Origin: Lunularia cruciata
Lineage: Eukaryota > Streptophyta > Marchantiopsida > Lunulariales > Lunulariaceae
Length of the DNA stretch: 64,000 nt
Reading direction: 5' to 3'
NCBI GenBank assembly: GCA_948567375.1
Contig: OX419762.1
Span: forward strand, 501,001-565,000
In this document: in pieces, positions 1-11,594 of the stretch
Layout of the letters: every line of letters begins with the position of its first letter
How positions within the stretch are numbered: the first letter of the stretch is position 1
Notes under the pieces: generated by a model
What the model saw: only the letters and a program-made list of their open reading frames with translations
Database searches by the model: none
Told to the model about the DNA's origin: nothing
Made by a program: the position numbers and the translations under genes

Positions 1-3000
1 GCATTTCTACATTTAGATGCAATACTCTACTAACAAAGGAAGAGAGAAAGAGATTTCCCACACATTTCCATCTTGCAAGTTATTTAATGATAAGACCCAA
101 GCCTTTTTCATGGAGATGCTAAAAGAAGTAGTGTGCGCCTTGAAAACCAAATGCCATGGACTAAAGATGTATGTCCAATGCTTATAAAACCATGCCTATG
201 AAGAAGAACAAATGAACATCTTGTCTTTGCACTTGAAGGAGCACTCATACAACAAGTTTAATGAAGTGTGCTAGATCTTCTTGCTAGAGATAGCTATCAA
301 GCATAAACCAACCAACTAATTAGATATCTAAGAGGTGAACAAAGTCCTTCACTCCCATTAGTTCTAGTCCAAGGCACTCCCTTGAGGGGAAATCCTTTTA
401 TAAGGCAAGCACTCTTTGCCAAAGAATAGATACTCAGAGTTGTACAATAGTCAAGCACTCTAAGTAGGCCATTAGCATCTTCACTTAGAGTTGGGTATAT
501 ATGTTTCAAGAGAAGTGCCCTCAAAGTTATGTGGCATTGAGAATTGTATAGAATTGAGGACAAGTGCAGTTAGAATAGTACCACACTTGGGATCATACAT
601 AACTGTGAAGGAATGCCCTTGGGTTTGTATAGGCACTTGGGGTTGTACACTAAAGATAGAATATGAAGGGAAGCTTTGATATCTACCCTAACATGTAAAG
701 AGCCTAATCATTCTATAGATGATGACAATAAGATAGGATCAAGATAGTAAGAACCAATAATGGAAAGTTTAGCTTAGGACATTTTAGGATTCACTTGGGA
801 CCCTGATCCTTTTGGCTTGGAGCCAGATAAGTATGTAAGGCTAAGTTTTATTGGCACTTGTGTTTGTTCTTTTGTGAAATGCAGACTTTGATTACCAATA
901 AAGACTGATACTATTTCTTTGCAAGTTCTATGTCCTTCATTTTGGGTGTTGTTCAAAGTAAGCAAGAGTAGAGGTGAGAAATTTCACAACAGGTCTTCAA
1001 TGCTTAGTGCCAAGCAGGTACTTGCCCCTTATCAGCGTGTACATTGAATGATGCAAAGAAGTGAACTTGTGCAACAAGTGGATTGGGAAGCTCACCGCAC
1101 AAGTAATAGCACATAATAAAAAAACTTAGGTAAGGAACAACATGAAGGTCAATCTTGCAAGTTGTGCCTTTTGAGAAGGATAGAACACATTTGCAAGCAT
1201 TGTATATTTAGAATGGATTGGCACTCAGAGTTGAGTGCCAATCCATTCATCTTCAAGAGAAATCTCGGCTAGATCTTAGAGTGAAATTGATTTTATGATT
1301 TTCTTTTTGTTGTAGTGAGCTACAAAGAGTGACACTTCCCTCTTTTGGGAGTAGTTCCTGCCCAAGAAGTTAAACATGAAACAACAAATGAACTTGTGTG
1401 TTTCCAAATAGTATCCTTGTGTGAACAAACTATTCTTATTGACTATATTATAAGTACATCAACACTCAACTGTCACAATATTGTTGATGTGGTACTTGGA
1501 TAAATTTAGCATTTGATGCATGCTAAAATCTGCATGATGGTTGGTTCAATATCCATTCAAGGCAGACCTAAATATAGAAATGGATTAGCTAGGAATAAAG
1601 CTTGGCCAAGAGGCCCATTAATTTTAATAAGAATTAAGAAGCTAATAATAAGATAAATTGACATATGTTGTAGCATGACTCTTAGTGTAGAGTATAAGGG
1701 AACAATCACCTAGATAAATTATGTCATCCAACTTGTAACCTACTTCAATGTGAGCCTTAACCCAATTATTTTGTATATGAGCTGCACTTTAGAATTTTAA
1801 CTTGTTCTTTCCCACTCAAATAAATAAACACTTTGATTTTCACTTCAGCTTTGCAATTTGTCAATTAATGGATGTGAATTTCTTGTATTTTTTTTACTGT
1901 TGAATATACTCCCACACTATTTTGGATTATGGAATATAAACTTGAGTGATGGGTATTCTCAATGGCATTTTTGAGGGTGTTGTGAGTGTTTGTGAAGGAA
2001 AAGAAATGTTTAAAAGGTTTGCTTTAACCACTAGATTTATGTCTTGCAATTAGACCAAAGTTCTTGGGTAAAGCCTTCCCTTGCTCAAGGCTTATCAAAT
2101 TTAACTAACAAAGTTGCTAACTTATTTTTGTTTAAAGCCATATGTAACAATGATGATACCTTATGCCTCTTAGCATGAGCTACTAAGTGAATCATTCTTT
2201 GATATCTCAACTTTGAGTCTTCTTTGCTTGTTGCCTCTTCAATGATTTAGCATATCTTATAGTGTATGAGTGAAACACTCTATATGACTTGTTGTAAGAT
2301 AATGAGTGGTTGATATATCATATTGATCTTCAAAGATATAATGAATATAACACTAAGAACACACCTAAAGGACTAAGAGTGTTGATGGTAGTATTTTAGT
2401 TAGGAAACCTCGAAGAAATCCCTAAGTGCTACAAACTTGACACATATTCTGTAATGATTTAAATGGACCTACTCTTCCTTTTATATCTTGTTTGTTCTTG
2501 TGTTATTATGTTGTAACCATAGGAGTTTATAAGTTTCTTTTATCACCAAGATACCTTAAACTATTGAGAGGTCTCTTTAAGTGCATTGTAGAGGTTAATC
2601 AAAAATCTTTCTATATTTGTAATCTCTTAATTAAGTTGTTAAGAAGAGTAAAAGATAAAACAAGTTGTTATACATTTCAATATATATTAAAATAGTATTA
2701 TAACAAGCTATCTAAGTTATAACACTTGTTGTGGGCACTAAAAATTCAAAGGATGCACTTTATCAAGCAAGTGCACTTTAAATCCTTGAAATATTTCTCT
2801 CTTGTATGTAGATGTTAAACTCAATATGTTGTTTCCATTCCTTGGTCTAGCATTAGGAAGGAGACAAGTTGGTACAATTTCAATCCAAATCACTATATAA
2901 CACTTGGCATGACATAATAATTGGCTAAGTTCTAATTACTTGTGGCATTTGTATGGTTTTTTCAAAGTTTGACATTGTACTATTATCTTAGGTTTTGATC

Positions 3001-3911
3001 ATCTTTGACTTGAATTCCTTCTTTTAATGGCCTAAGATCTCTCTAAGTGCAACAAAAGGTAAAATAAATGCACTTTGTTAGATTTTGTGCAAGTGGTCCA
3101 AAGAGAACAGTCAATGACTTATTGGAGCACAAGTGGTGAGCTATGACTTGATAAAGATACATCCATGACCTGTTTTGTGAAGTATTACACTTCACATGTT
3201 GAATTGTGTGATTCACATCCTCACTTGTGTGATCACTACTAGATCATTGAAGGAACAACTTTTGGGGCATTTTAAATGCTTAAGCTCCTTTTCGTGTACT
3301 TAGAAAATACCTACTACTTGCTATACCTCAACAAAGTGAGCACAAACTTTGTTGATTATAAATTAGTTGATGAGACACCTTGTATATCCATCAACTTTGA
3401 TTTGGTACTTGTCTCTAAGGATAAACTTAGTAAGACAATTCATGGCAAGCTTATAACCAAGGATGTTACCACTTAGAGTTGATTTGTATGTATGTAGATT
3501 TTAAATGTTCACAATAAAGTCTTTTTTGAGTACTTCTTGTTGATAGCACAACCAACCTATAAGTATATTTTGGACAAATTTATAAAGAATTTGCAAGAAT
3601 TAAAGTCAACTATATCTATTACTTATCATTATCAAGAGATTGCAAATAAAAAGAGCAAAAAACACTATTCAAGATAAATTGCAAGCATTTATCTTGGAGG
3701 AATACAAGGCGTAAGATACTTGACTACATTTGGTAAATTTGTGTATAATATCTATATGAGTACATTTACAAAGGTAGCATAATTTTTACTTTATGTAAGA
3801 TAAGTATCTAGCTACATAGTCTTCCTTCACCAAAAAATTGGCCATAGTAATACATTAATAGCCTTAAGTAAGGTTTAGAGTTCAAGGTGGGAGATCAAAC
3901 AAAGTCATGCA
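1..3911. other. AT-rich region, no gene recognised
   Basis: Only short frames broken by many stops occur on both strands, and none resembles a protein family I know. The base composition and word use look like old, decayed repeat DNA. No RNA gene, LTR end or tandem array was recognised. The right limit is set by the target duplication of the CC element beginning at 3912. Confidence 0.6.
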
Positions 3912-5812
3912 TGTGACAACCCAAGAAATATCACTTTTGCGGTAATCGGCTAAGTAAAGTTTGTTCCCATAGAGATACGAGTCAAAAATGGTCAAATACA
4001 AAGTCAAACAGTAACAATTGTAGTTCTTCTTGGTTGCGTCTTTAATCTCTCAGGTAGAAACTACACCCAGAAGAGAGTAACAAGCACTGATTCACAGTCT
4101 TGTTACAAATTAGCACTCCTTAATCACAACTCCATCAATTCTTTCCAAACAATCTTGATTGTGATGATTCAAGCTCTCTCAAAAACGGCACTTCACTGCA
4201 AAACAACTTTGCCTCAGAATTTTGTTCCACCCCTCCACTGAAGGCACAACTTCCTTGATCAAAATTGCTTTACATCAACTTCACATTGCACTCACAAATG
4301 CAAAATACTACCAACACTACAATTCCTCTCAGATCTGTCAAGGCATTGCTTTGATTGCACTTCACTCAGGATCAAACACACAGAATGAAGATCAAGGCTG
4401 CAAAATCCAACATCCAACAAGGACACTGACTTGCACTTTGAATTTCTCCACACACTCACAAACACAATTGCAAAGTTCATACTCGGAATCAAGCTTAAGC
4501 GACAAGCACTGTTTCACAATACTTCGCTTTATCTATTCTCAGAATTAGGAGCACTGAACAACAATTCCATGCAAATGCCACTCTTAAGTAGTGAAATAAG
4601 CAACAGTTCTAACAACTATACCGCTCTACAACAACTCTTCTAACCTAGAGATCCAAAATGACAATGCAACCCTTCATATCTGTCTCTTCAAATATCAAAT
4701 TGGTTTCTACTCCGATCCAATGTCTACTTCTTCCTTGGGTTCCAATCCCGAAGTAACTTTACTCACTACTACTCTGTCCTTGGGTTTCACAACTTCTAAT
4801 TCCTCTATCAATTCTACTACTTCTCCACTCTGACTACAATTCCTATCACAGGTAATCCTTCTAAATCTCTATCTCTCGACCCACTCTGCTCTAAAGTCTC
4901 AAATGTCAAATCCAAAGACACTTGCTTTCCTATCTCTCTTACTTCGGGTCTAACTATTATCAATTACTTTACTAATTCTACTGTGTCATCATCAAGAATT
5001 GTAATGAACGCATGAATACACTACATACACCTTCAATTTGGAACCCACTTTCTCCTAATCACTCATGTAACTGACCAAAAGACATGTATTGTCTGATCTT
5101 GCACTTTGGGTTTATTCACTACTGCTATTTCTCCTTCAATTCATGTTCCATCTTCAATTAGAACTGAAATTGAAGTCATGGATATCTTAACTATCTTCTT
5201 TCCCTACTCTAACTTCCTCTAATGCCTCCCGCAAGATTCTTGAAGTCCCCTTCACTGCACTCCGATGTCTAATTTCCTTGGGTTGAATCATATTTGTCTT
5301 GAGGTAAATTTTTTAGACCCAAAGTCATGTAAACCCGAAGTCCAAAGTACGAAGTCAGAAGTCACTTTGACCTAAAGACACCAAACTACTTTTCACATCT
5401 ACTCCCAAAACTTCAAATGCTTGTAACTTCTTCTACAAAACTCAAAACTTTGCGATTTTGGTTGCAATGGAAAGCCCTGAACGAGACACTTCCAACGAGA
5501 TATAACACGCTTGATTTGGACTTGTGTTCACTGAGATATGGCTCCCTCAAGAATCCTGACCTGCAACTTCTCTTCCTCTTCAGGTCTACCCTCCTTCAGC
5601 GTATGATCCAAGTTTTTCCTCCTCTGACACTAAGTAAGCTTCTTCGGGTTTGCTCCAATCTGAGTCCTTCTTCCTCCAACACAAAGTCAACTTCCTCAAG
5701 CCTAATCAAAACACAAGTTTCCCCTCATTTCTTCTCCATTTGGTTTCAATTTGGTTTTAGCAAGGCATTTCTTCTTCAAAACTCGTCCAAAAAGAAAAAT
5801 GTGGGTACCACA
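3912..5812 (-). mobile_element. CC-family element, internally deleted copy (CC1)
   Basis: This 1901-bp unit begins TGTGACAACCC and ends GGTACCACA. It is flanked by a perfect 5-bp direct repeat, ATGCA, at 3907-3911 and 5813-5817, which marks integration of a discrete element. It aligns end to end with the 3508-bp unit at 24178-27685 but lacks most of that unit's coding region. Read on the minus strand, the outer end begins TGTGG, three bases, CCACA, a short inverted repeat shared by other copies. No pair of LTRs is seen inside, so it is either a solo LTR of a retroelement with a very long LTR or a non-autonomous element. The frames inside it are not considered genes. Confidence 0.8.
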
Positions 5813-5817
5813 ATGCA

Positions 5818-7242
5818 CTATAAATTTGACTTGAATTAAAACAAGAAAGATTGGTGCACGGTATATTTTCTAACTCACAATCATAATACAAGCTAGAATG
5901 ATAGCTTATTACTTATGGTTACTCTCTCATATGAAACACTATCTTGTATTTCATGCATCTTCCTTGAGGAAGTATAAACTTATTTATTACAATTATAAAT
6001 GTGCATCAACCACCACCTTTGCATCAATGAAATGAAGACTATGAATAATTCAAGGTAAAGCAAATCCTCTAGAAATAGATATGCAATCAATATCATCATT
6101 TAACTTGAACCAAAGGAAAGGATATCTACAATATGAAGCAATATGGGAAGCTTTGGCTCATCTTATTCATGCATCTTGATAATTGATGAGATTGAATAAA
6201 TATATAATAAGTATATTATAACTTAAATAGACCACACAACTTACATAGCTCGGATATCTTAGGTGCAGTAGGGCAGATCTCTCATATAGACTCTATTGGG
6301 ACTTAGCCCCATTTTACCTTTTTCATCTCTCCCTTTTATGGCTTGATGGGGTCTTCATGTCCTTCTTATTTTCTATGTGGTTGTCCTTCTTATTCTGATC
6401 TCTTTGCTGTAACTTAAATAGATAAGATTTCTATTTTTCTTTGGTTAGTTAAAACTAAAGTAGAGTTCTAAGCTAGTATATTTTCTAGCTAATTAATTGA
6501 TGATATTTTGTGAATGAAGTTAAATATGGACCTTTGAGTGAGATTAAGAGTTGTTTGCAAAAATTATCCATAAAATCTAGAGTTGTTGATGAAGACTTAC
6601 AGTTAAAGTTAAGAAGAATTAGTTAAGACTTTCATGAGAAGCCTTTGCCTAGTATGTTAATTATAATTTTCTTATATGCCATACCTTCAATTTGTGTAAG
6701 AGATAATAATTGGACTTTGTTGTAGGATTTCAATACTCACTTAAAAACCAAATGCTCTACTTAATTAGTGGTTTTGGTAAATTTAAGCTTTTGTGTATTT
6801 ATCTTAGCTATTAATACATTGTTCATTTTCTTATGCTTGAAATAAAACATGTTTTCTGCATCTCAATTACTCTAGTATAAGAGACTTTATTACATTTAGC
6901 AGTACCTTAACTAGCAAATTATAAAAGAAGAAAAGACCTTTAGAGAAAACTTTTAGAGCCTTGAACTATCTAATGATTGGGATATTTTATCAAGCACACT
7001 TGTCTTAAGCCTACCTTAAACTATACTATCACCACAAGAGAAATTCATAATTATTATGATGTAATATGTAGTAAGTCATACAACTTGATAGAATTCAATT
7101 ATTGGTAGGTTTTCTTTCATATTTTCACTTTCAAGTATCATATACTTTCTCTTTGACATCTCTTTGGTTTTTATCATCAGTTTCATTCTCTCTTATTATT
7201 GATGATACACTTATTAAATTTTATGTGAAAACCTAATGTTGA
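5818..7242. other. AT-rich intergenic DNA
   Basis: No gene is seen. The only recognisable structure is the dispersed repeat at 6222-6365, annotated separately. Confidence 0.5.
6222..6365 (-). repeat. dispersed repeat, inverted copy of 35112-35283
   Basis: The reverse complement runs from an AAGACCCCATCAAGCCAT-like block through GGGAGAGA and ATCTGCCCTACTGCACCTAAGATATCC to AGCTATG. The same blocks occur in the same order on the plus strand at 35112-35283. Identity is clear within blocks, with a different spacer between them. A weaker relative of the first block occurs near 34770-34800. The class of repeat is unknown. Confidence 0.55.
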
Positions 7243-7435
7243 TCAATTTACAATATACTGGTAATGAACTAGTTGTTCCCACAAGGATACAAGTAGGAAA
7301 TGGCTAGATTTGAAGAGAAGTGTCACAACTTGCAGTTCTTTACTTCTACCTATTTTAACCTCTTTGGTAGGAACTACTTTCAAAAGAGTGTTATGAAGGC
7401 ACCAAGGCACACTACAAAAAATTACAACAACCAAA
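7243..7435 (-). mobile_element. diverged CC-family 3' end remnant
   Basis: The stretch follows the 3' end of CC1 (3935-4085) block by block: a GTTCCCA block, a GATAC block, a tract resembling CAGTTCTT, TAGGAACTAC and AGAGTG. Divergence is much greater than between the other copies, so this is an old insertion. The matching remainder may continue at about 8460-8600 beyond the mitochondrial insert. No target duplication was found. Confidence 0.45.
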
Positions 7436-7548
7436 AGATCACATTCACTATAGATAAGTTTCAGTTATAACCCAAAAGTGATAATCTAGCCAGTTGCAAA
7501 GAGGTTACTTTACTACAAAGGTTCTTATTCTAAAGACCATGTCTTTCC

Positions 7549-7681
7549 CTTTCATTGGCAAACAACCAAACCCTTGGGACCTTCTTCAACCCCAGGATGT
7601 GATGAGTCAAAATTGAGGTGCCAAACGACTCCATCGATAAGAGCTCTTGGGAGTCATCAGCCTGTTATCCCTAGCGTAACA
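7549..7681 (-). pseudogene. rrn26: nuclear copy of mitochondrial 26S rRNA (peptidyl transferase region)
   Basis: Read on the minus strand, this matches the conserved large-subunit rRNA segment containing GGATAACAGGCTGATGACTC and then the block CCCAAGAGCTCTTATCGA. That corresponds to domain V, the peptidyl transferase ring and the helices after it. The words between the universal blocks are those of plant mitochondrial 26S rRNA rather than plastid 23S. Several differences from the expected sequence are CG changed to CA or TG, the pattern expected after methylated cytosines decay in nuclear DNA. Similarity stops sharply after the CCTAGCGTAAC block at about 7681. It is a fragment, not a working rRNA gene. 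Confidence 0.9.
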
Positions 7682-7831
7682 AATCCTCTATTGGTTTGAG
7701 ATAGTTGTGCACCTTCTCCTGGCAGGTGTTTTGATCCCAGGTCCCTCGCCTTTGAAGTCTCATTGATAAGTGGTCTTTGAGAACTTTCATAAGGTGAATT
7801 TCATCAACGGTTGCCGAGGAATGCAAAAAGG

Positions 7832-8041
7832 GTAGGGTAACCGCTGCAGATTTTCAATCTATTCCAAATAAAAGCCTAGATAGCACAAATATTTTTATTT
7901 TTCTAATGGCACCCATTATGACATCTACATTGGCTTTGTGCGCTTGGGCTGTGATCCCTTTTGATTATGGTATGGTTTTTTCATATTTAAATGTTGGGGT
8001 TTTGTATCTATTTGCGATATCTTCACTTGGAGTGTATGGAC
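7832..8041 (+). pseudogene. nad1: nuclear copy of mitochondrial nad1 (end of exon 1)
   Basis: The translation around 7906-8041 shows [11 protein letters not shown], then [18 protein letters not shown], the signature of mitochondrial NADH dehydrogenase subunit 1 (complex I, a membrane segment near residues 90-130). A weaker match upstream (PLAD ... NIFIF) extends it to about 7832. The match ends exactly after GVYG, where plant nad1 exon 1 ends, so the source was genomic mitochondrial DNA with its intron rather than spliced RNA. It starts within the protein and has no proper 5' end, so it cannot be a working gene. It lies 150 bp from the 26S rRNA piece in opposite orientation, so the insert is either composite or comes from a rearranged mitochondrial region. 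Confidence 0.85.
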
Positions 8042-8601
8042 CCAGTCTTCTTGCCCCTCTAAGGTTTGACCATCTGACTGAACTAAAATTATCAATGCAT
8101 ATATATGGTCTCCAGGCGGCTTCCAAAACACAAAAAGTTATTTTGCATGCACCAGATTACTCAAGTGCAAAAGAAAGATGCTTCTGAGCTCCATTACGCT
8201 TTTTGCCATATTTTTATTTTTTTATGACCACTTAAAAAACTTTATCAAAAAACATAGTTTATGCACGGCTAATGTAGCAGCTTGTTGAGCATATGAAAAA
8301 TTGTGTGGAGCACCATCAGATCACTTGGACCATTCAGCCGTATTGAGAGGGGGGCAGCTTCCCTGTTATTGAATGGAGGGTCGGGCAGCCGCCCCTCCAA
8401 AAAGGCCTGACTCCATCCAAAGGATCTTTGTATTGGTGACTACTCTTCATCTTTCCTTTTGTTGAGTATTGTAAACACTACAATTCTCTCACATGATCAA
8501 TCAAGGCATTACATCTTTGGAACTACCAAGGATTACACACCTAGCCACAAATACTAGTGATCACACATACTCAGTCACTCAGGTTCCTAATTCTAAGATT
8601 C
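8042..8601. other. unassigned DNA, possibly mitochondrial intron plus CC remnant
   Basis: The part directly after the nad1 exon (8042-8450) contains a GC-richer segment near 8345-8400 (GGGGGGCAGC ... GCAGCCGCCCCTCC) unlike its AT-rich surroundings. It could be mitochondrial intron or spacer DNA, but I cannot confirm that. About 8460-8600 resembles CC1 around 4305-4400 (CACTACAATTC ... TCAAGGCATT). No gene is seen. Confidence 0.35.
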
Positions 8602-11594
8602 TATGGTATCCACATTTGTTGGTTTTGATGAATTTTAAAGAAGAAGTGTATAGTTGTAGTTGAATTGAAGCCAAATAGCAAAGAGGGGAGAAGAATTGTG
8701 TGTTTGGTTTAGACCCAAAGAAGTTGACTGTGTATCAAAGGAGGAAAAGCTCAAATTGGGCTTGATAGGTGCTAGATCCAAAGTGAAGTTACTTTGTCTT
8801 GGGATGATCAACCCGATGCAAAGAAATTGTAACAAATTTTCATTGGGCCAACTAGTCAAGAAGTACAATCAAGAAAATATCTAATTTATGAGAAGGATAA
8901 AATTGAGAATGACAAGAGTAACGCATGCAAAAGGTGTGAATCTCAAGTGAAGATCAACTAAAGAATGATCACATATCGTAATGCTATAAGGTTAAGACTT
9001 CATCAAGGAAATTCCAAAATGTCAAGAAGATATATGGTTCCTCTTAGTAGTTGTCCCAAAGGAATGAAAACCATGAAGCCAAATGAGAGTTCAATTTTCC
9101 AAAGACCTGAGGGAGTTAGAATCACATGTTGAGGAGAGATTATAGTGTTTCAACAACCTAGAATTTGTGAGCACATGATGCCAAAGAAGTGCTATAGGAA
9201 GAGTTCCTCACTTGCAATGAGGAATCCTATGATATGGAAGTTGGATGTAGTGGCAAGGATCAAAGTCTTGAGTAGACTTTGGATAACATTTTTGGCATGG
9301 AACTAGAACTTGAGTTTTCTAGGGTTCAAGTAGAGATAACTGCCAATAATTGTGAGGATGGTCCTGAAGTGGAGGGAAAGAGATGCAATACAGCTTTATC
9401 GACAGAGTCAGATTGGAGATTAGTCATGGGAAGGAAATTGGAGACATGGCCGGAGTCCCCTTCTAGAGGGCACTTTGGCCGTAGAGGTGAGAAAGTCCTT
9501 CAGTTCTCCTTGCATCAACAAGGGATATAAAGTGGATACATATCTGGATGGAAAGTAATTGTCAAGGCCTTGATGCAATGTTCAAACCCAAGCAAACCAC
9601 ATACATGACAAAGAACCAAGTGGTATTCTTCCATTAGATTTTCATAGGCAAAAAAGTGAATTGGGCAAAGTGCTTTCATTGATAGACAAGACATATGATC
9701 ATAAACTAGAGGATGGATATACCGCTCCACTACTTCATATCATTTGCAACACATTTTTATTTGGGTTTAACTTGCTGATTTTGAAGGAGAAACAAAGAAT
9801 GGTTTCTCATTTCCACCTAGATGTTTGTCATGAGGTAGATGTAGATGAGCAACATTATATCATGCAAATCTGAGGAGGTTATGAACAATTTTCTAGGATG
9901 GAACAAAAGAAGATAGTGGCATTGGCCATTCCAAAGATGAAAAAGTAGAATAGACTCAAAGAGGTGGTATCACCCACTCAACCATGAAAGACAAGAAGAT
10001 TGAACCCAAGGTGTGAGGCAACGGTGATGGACCTATCTTTGGGGGCAGAATCTAAAGGCAAAGCCAAGTCCAAGGGCAAGAACTTGGAAGAAGATGTAGA
10101 AGAAGATGAACCCATGCTTCAACCACTTGGTCCAACAATCAATGGACCAAGTGGTTGAAGAAGAAGATAAGGAGTTTCATGCACAGATTGCATGCATGGA
10201 AGTGGAGACAATCAGTACTTGGAGTTGGCTAAAATAGATATTTTAGAGGAGAGGGAAGAGGAGCCAGCCTTGGTATTTCCAAGAGGAGTGAGGTCAAAGA
10301 GAGGACTGCAGTCTGTAGCTACAAAATCAAGCCAAGTAAGAGAAGATGAAGATAGTTTGGACAAAATCAATTTGAAGACGAGATGATCGAGACTTTGGAG
10401 TAAGGCATCAATAAAAGAGTGGCCTACCAAAGCCAAAGAAAGACAATTGGATGAACATTTCCAAGGATTGAGTTATTTATCAAAATTTATTTTTCAGTTG
10501 CTTGTAGAATTGTAGAAGAAGAAGAAGAAGGAGATACAACAAGATCATCTTGAAGTAAATAGTGCACTAAAAGTAGTGAGTACTTGAGTAAAGAAGTTTA
10601 GGAGTTGAAGGAGAAGCTAACCTGAGGAAAAGACAAAAGCCAAAATTTTTTGGGTGGATGTGGTACTTCAGAAGAAGACCTTAGGTAACTTGCAAGAGAA
10701 TTTTGAAAAGCATGAGAGAGACCTTGAATGTCAAGCCAAAGAAGTAAAGAATCAAAGGGCATTGTTTAAGAATTTGAAGAGAAAATTTGATGAAGTGCAA
10801 ATTGAAATGATACATTTGAAGGCCGTTGCAGTAATAATGGAGCAAGAGTTGGAGAGCTTAAGATCAAGTGTGGTGGAGAGGATCAGGCATGGCAAAGGGA
10901 GTTGATGAGTAAAAATCAAGAAGAAGAGGGGTTGCAAGAATTGGTAGGGAGTGCAAAAGCCCAGATTTCTCAATATGCAAAGGAGAAGAAGATGTTGAAG
11001 GCGGAGTACAAAGAAGAATCGCAAATGTATCATGGCAAGTTGAAGGTGGAGAGAACTTGTGGGCATACGTAAAAATCAATAGGAGAGATCATTTGGAGAA
11101 TGAAGGCAATGTTGATTATTGAAGTTGAGGTAAAGTTGGAGGAAGCAAGATTGCACAAATTAAAGTTGTTAGTGCAAGAGACAAGGAAGAGAAGAGCAAA
11201 GGAAGTAGACAAGTCTTTTGTTTTATTTGAGAGAGAAGGTAGATAGAAAGATGTTAGAAGTAGGAGACAATGTGAGTCTCAGATTGGATTTGGTTAGATC
11301 AAAGTTGGATAGACTTTGTAGTAGAGAGAAGGAAAAGATCAAATGCAAAGTGGTTGAGGTAGGAGTGCAATTGGGAGAGTTACATGAGGTCACTAATGAA
11401 GTTGGAAAAGAGAAGGAAGAAGTAGTTAGATTATAGATTATTTGATTGTAAGTTCAGACTAAAGATAGGATAAAAAAAGAGGAAGTGCTTGAAGTTAAAT
11501 TAGGTAGAGAAGACAAAGTAGAGGTAGATATCAGATCATATTAGTAGCAATTTTGAGATTTGAAGAGGTTCATATGAAGAAGTGGAATGTCATT
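8602..11594 (+). mobile_element. CC-family element, decayed copy lacking the 3' end (CC2)
   Basis: It begins with a degenerate terminus (TATGGTATCCACA, against TGTGGTGCCCACA in the intact copy). It then follows the coding order of the element at 24178-27685: the WRLDVIARIKVLSRLW-like block near 9235-9290, the ESDWRLV block near 9400-9440, a FHxDVxxEVDV block near 9810-9860, an acidic region, then coiled-coil segments at 10654-10905 and 11218-11436. Many stops and frameshifts break the frame. It keeps a KVNW-type segment near 9650-9760 that is deleted from the copy at 24178-27685. It stops just after the coding end and runs straight into a second copy. Confidence 0.7.

Noticed and set aside
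5417..5839. 140-codon open frame on the plus strand
   Set aside because: It lies antisense in the CC1 element and extends past its end; there is no motif, and it is explained by the purine/pyrimidine bias of the coiled-coil coding strand.
7549..7681. A plastid 23S rRNA origin for the rRNA piece
   Set aside because: The variable words between universal blocks (GACTCCCAAGAGCTCTTATCGA, GAGTCGTTTGGCACC) are those of plant mitochondrial 26S rRNA.
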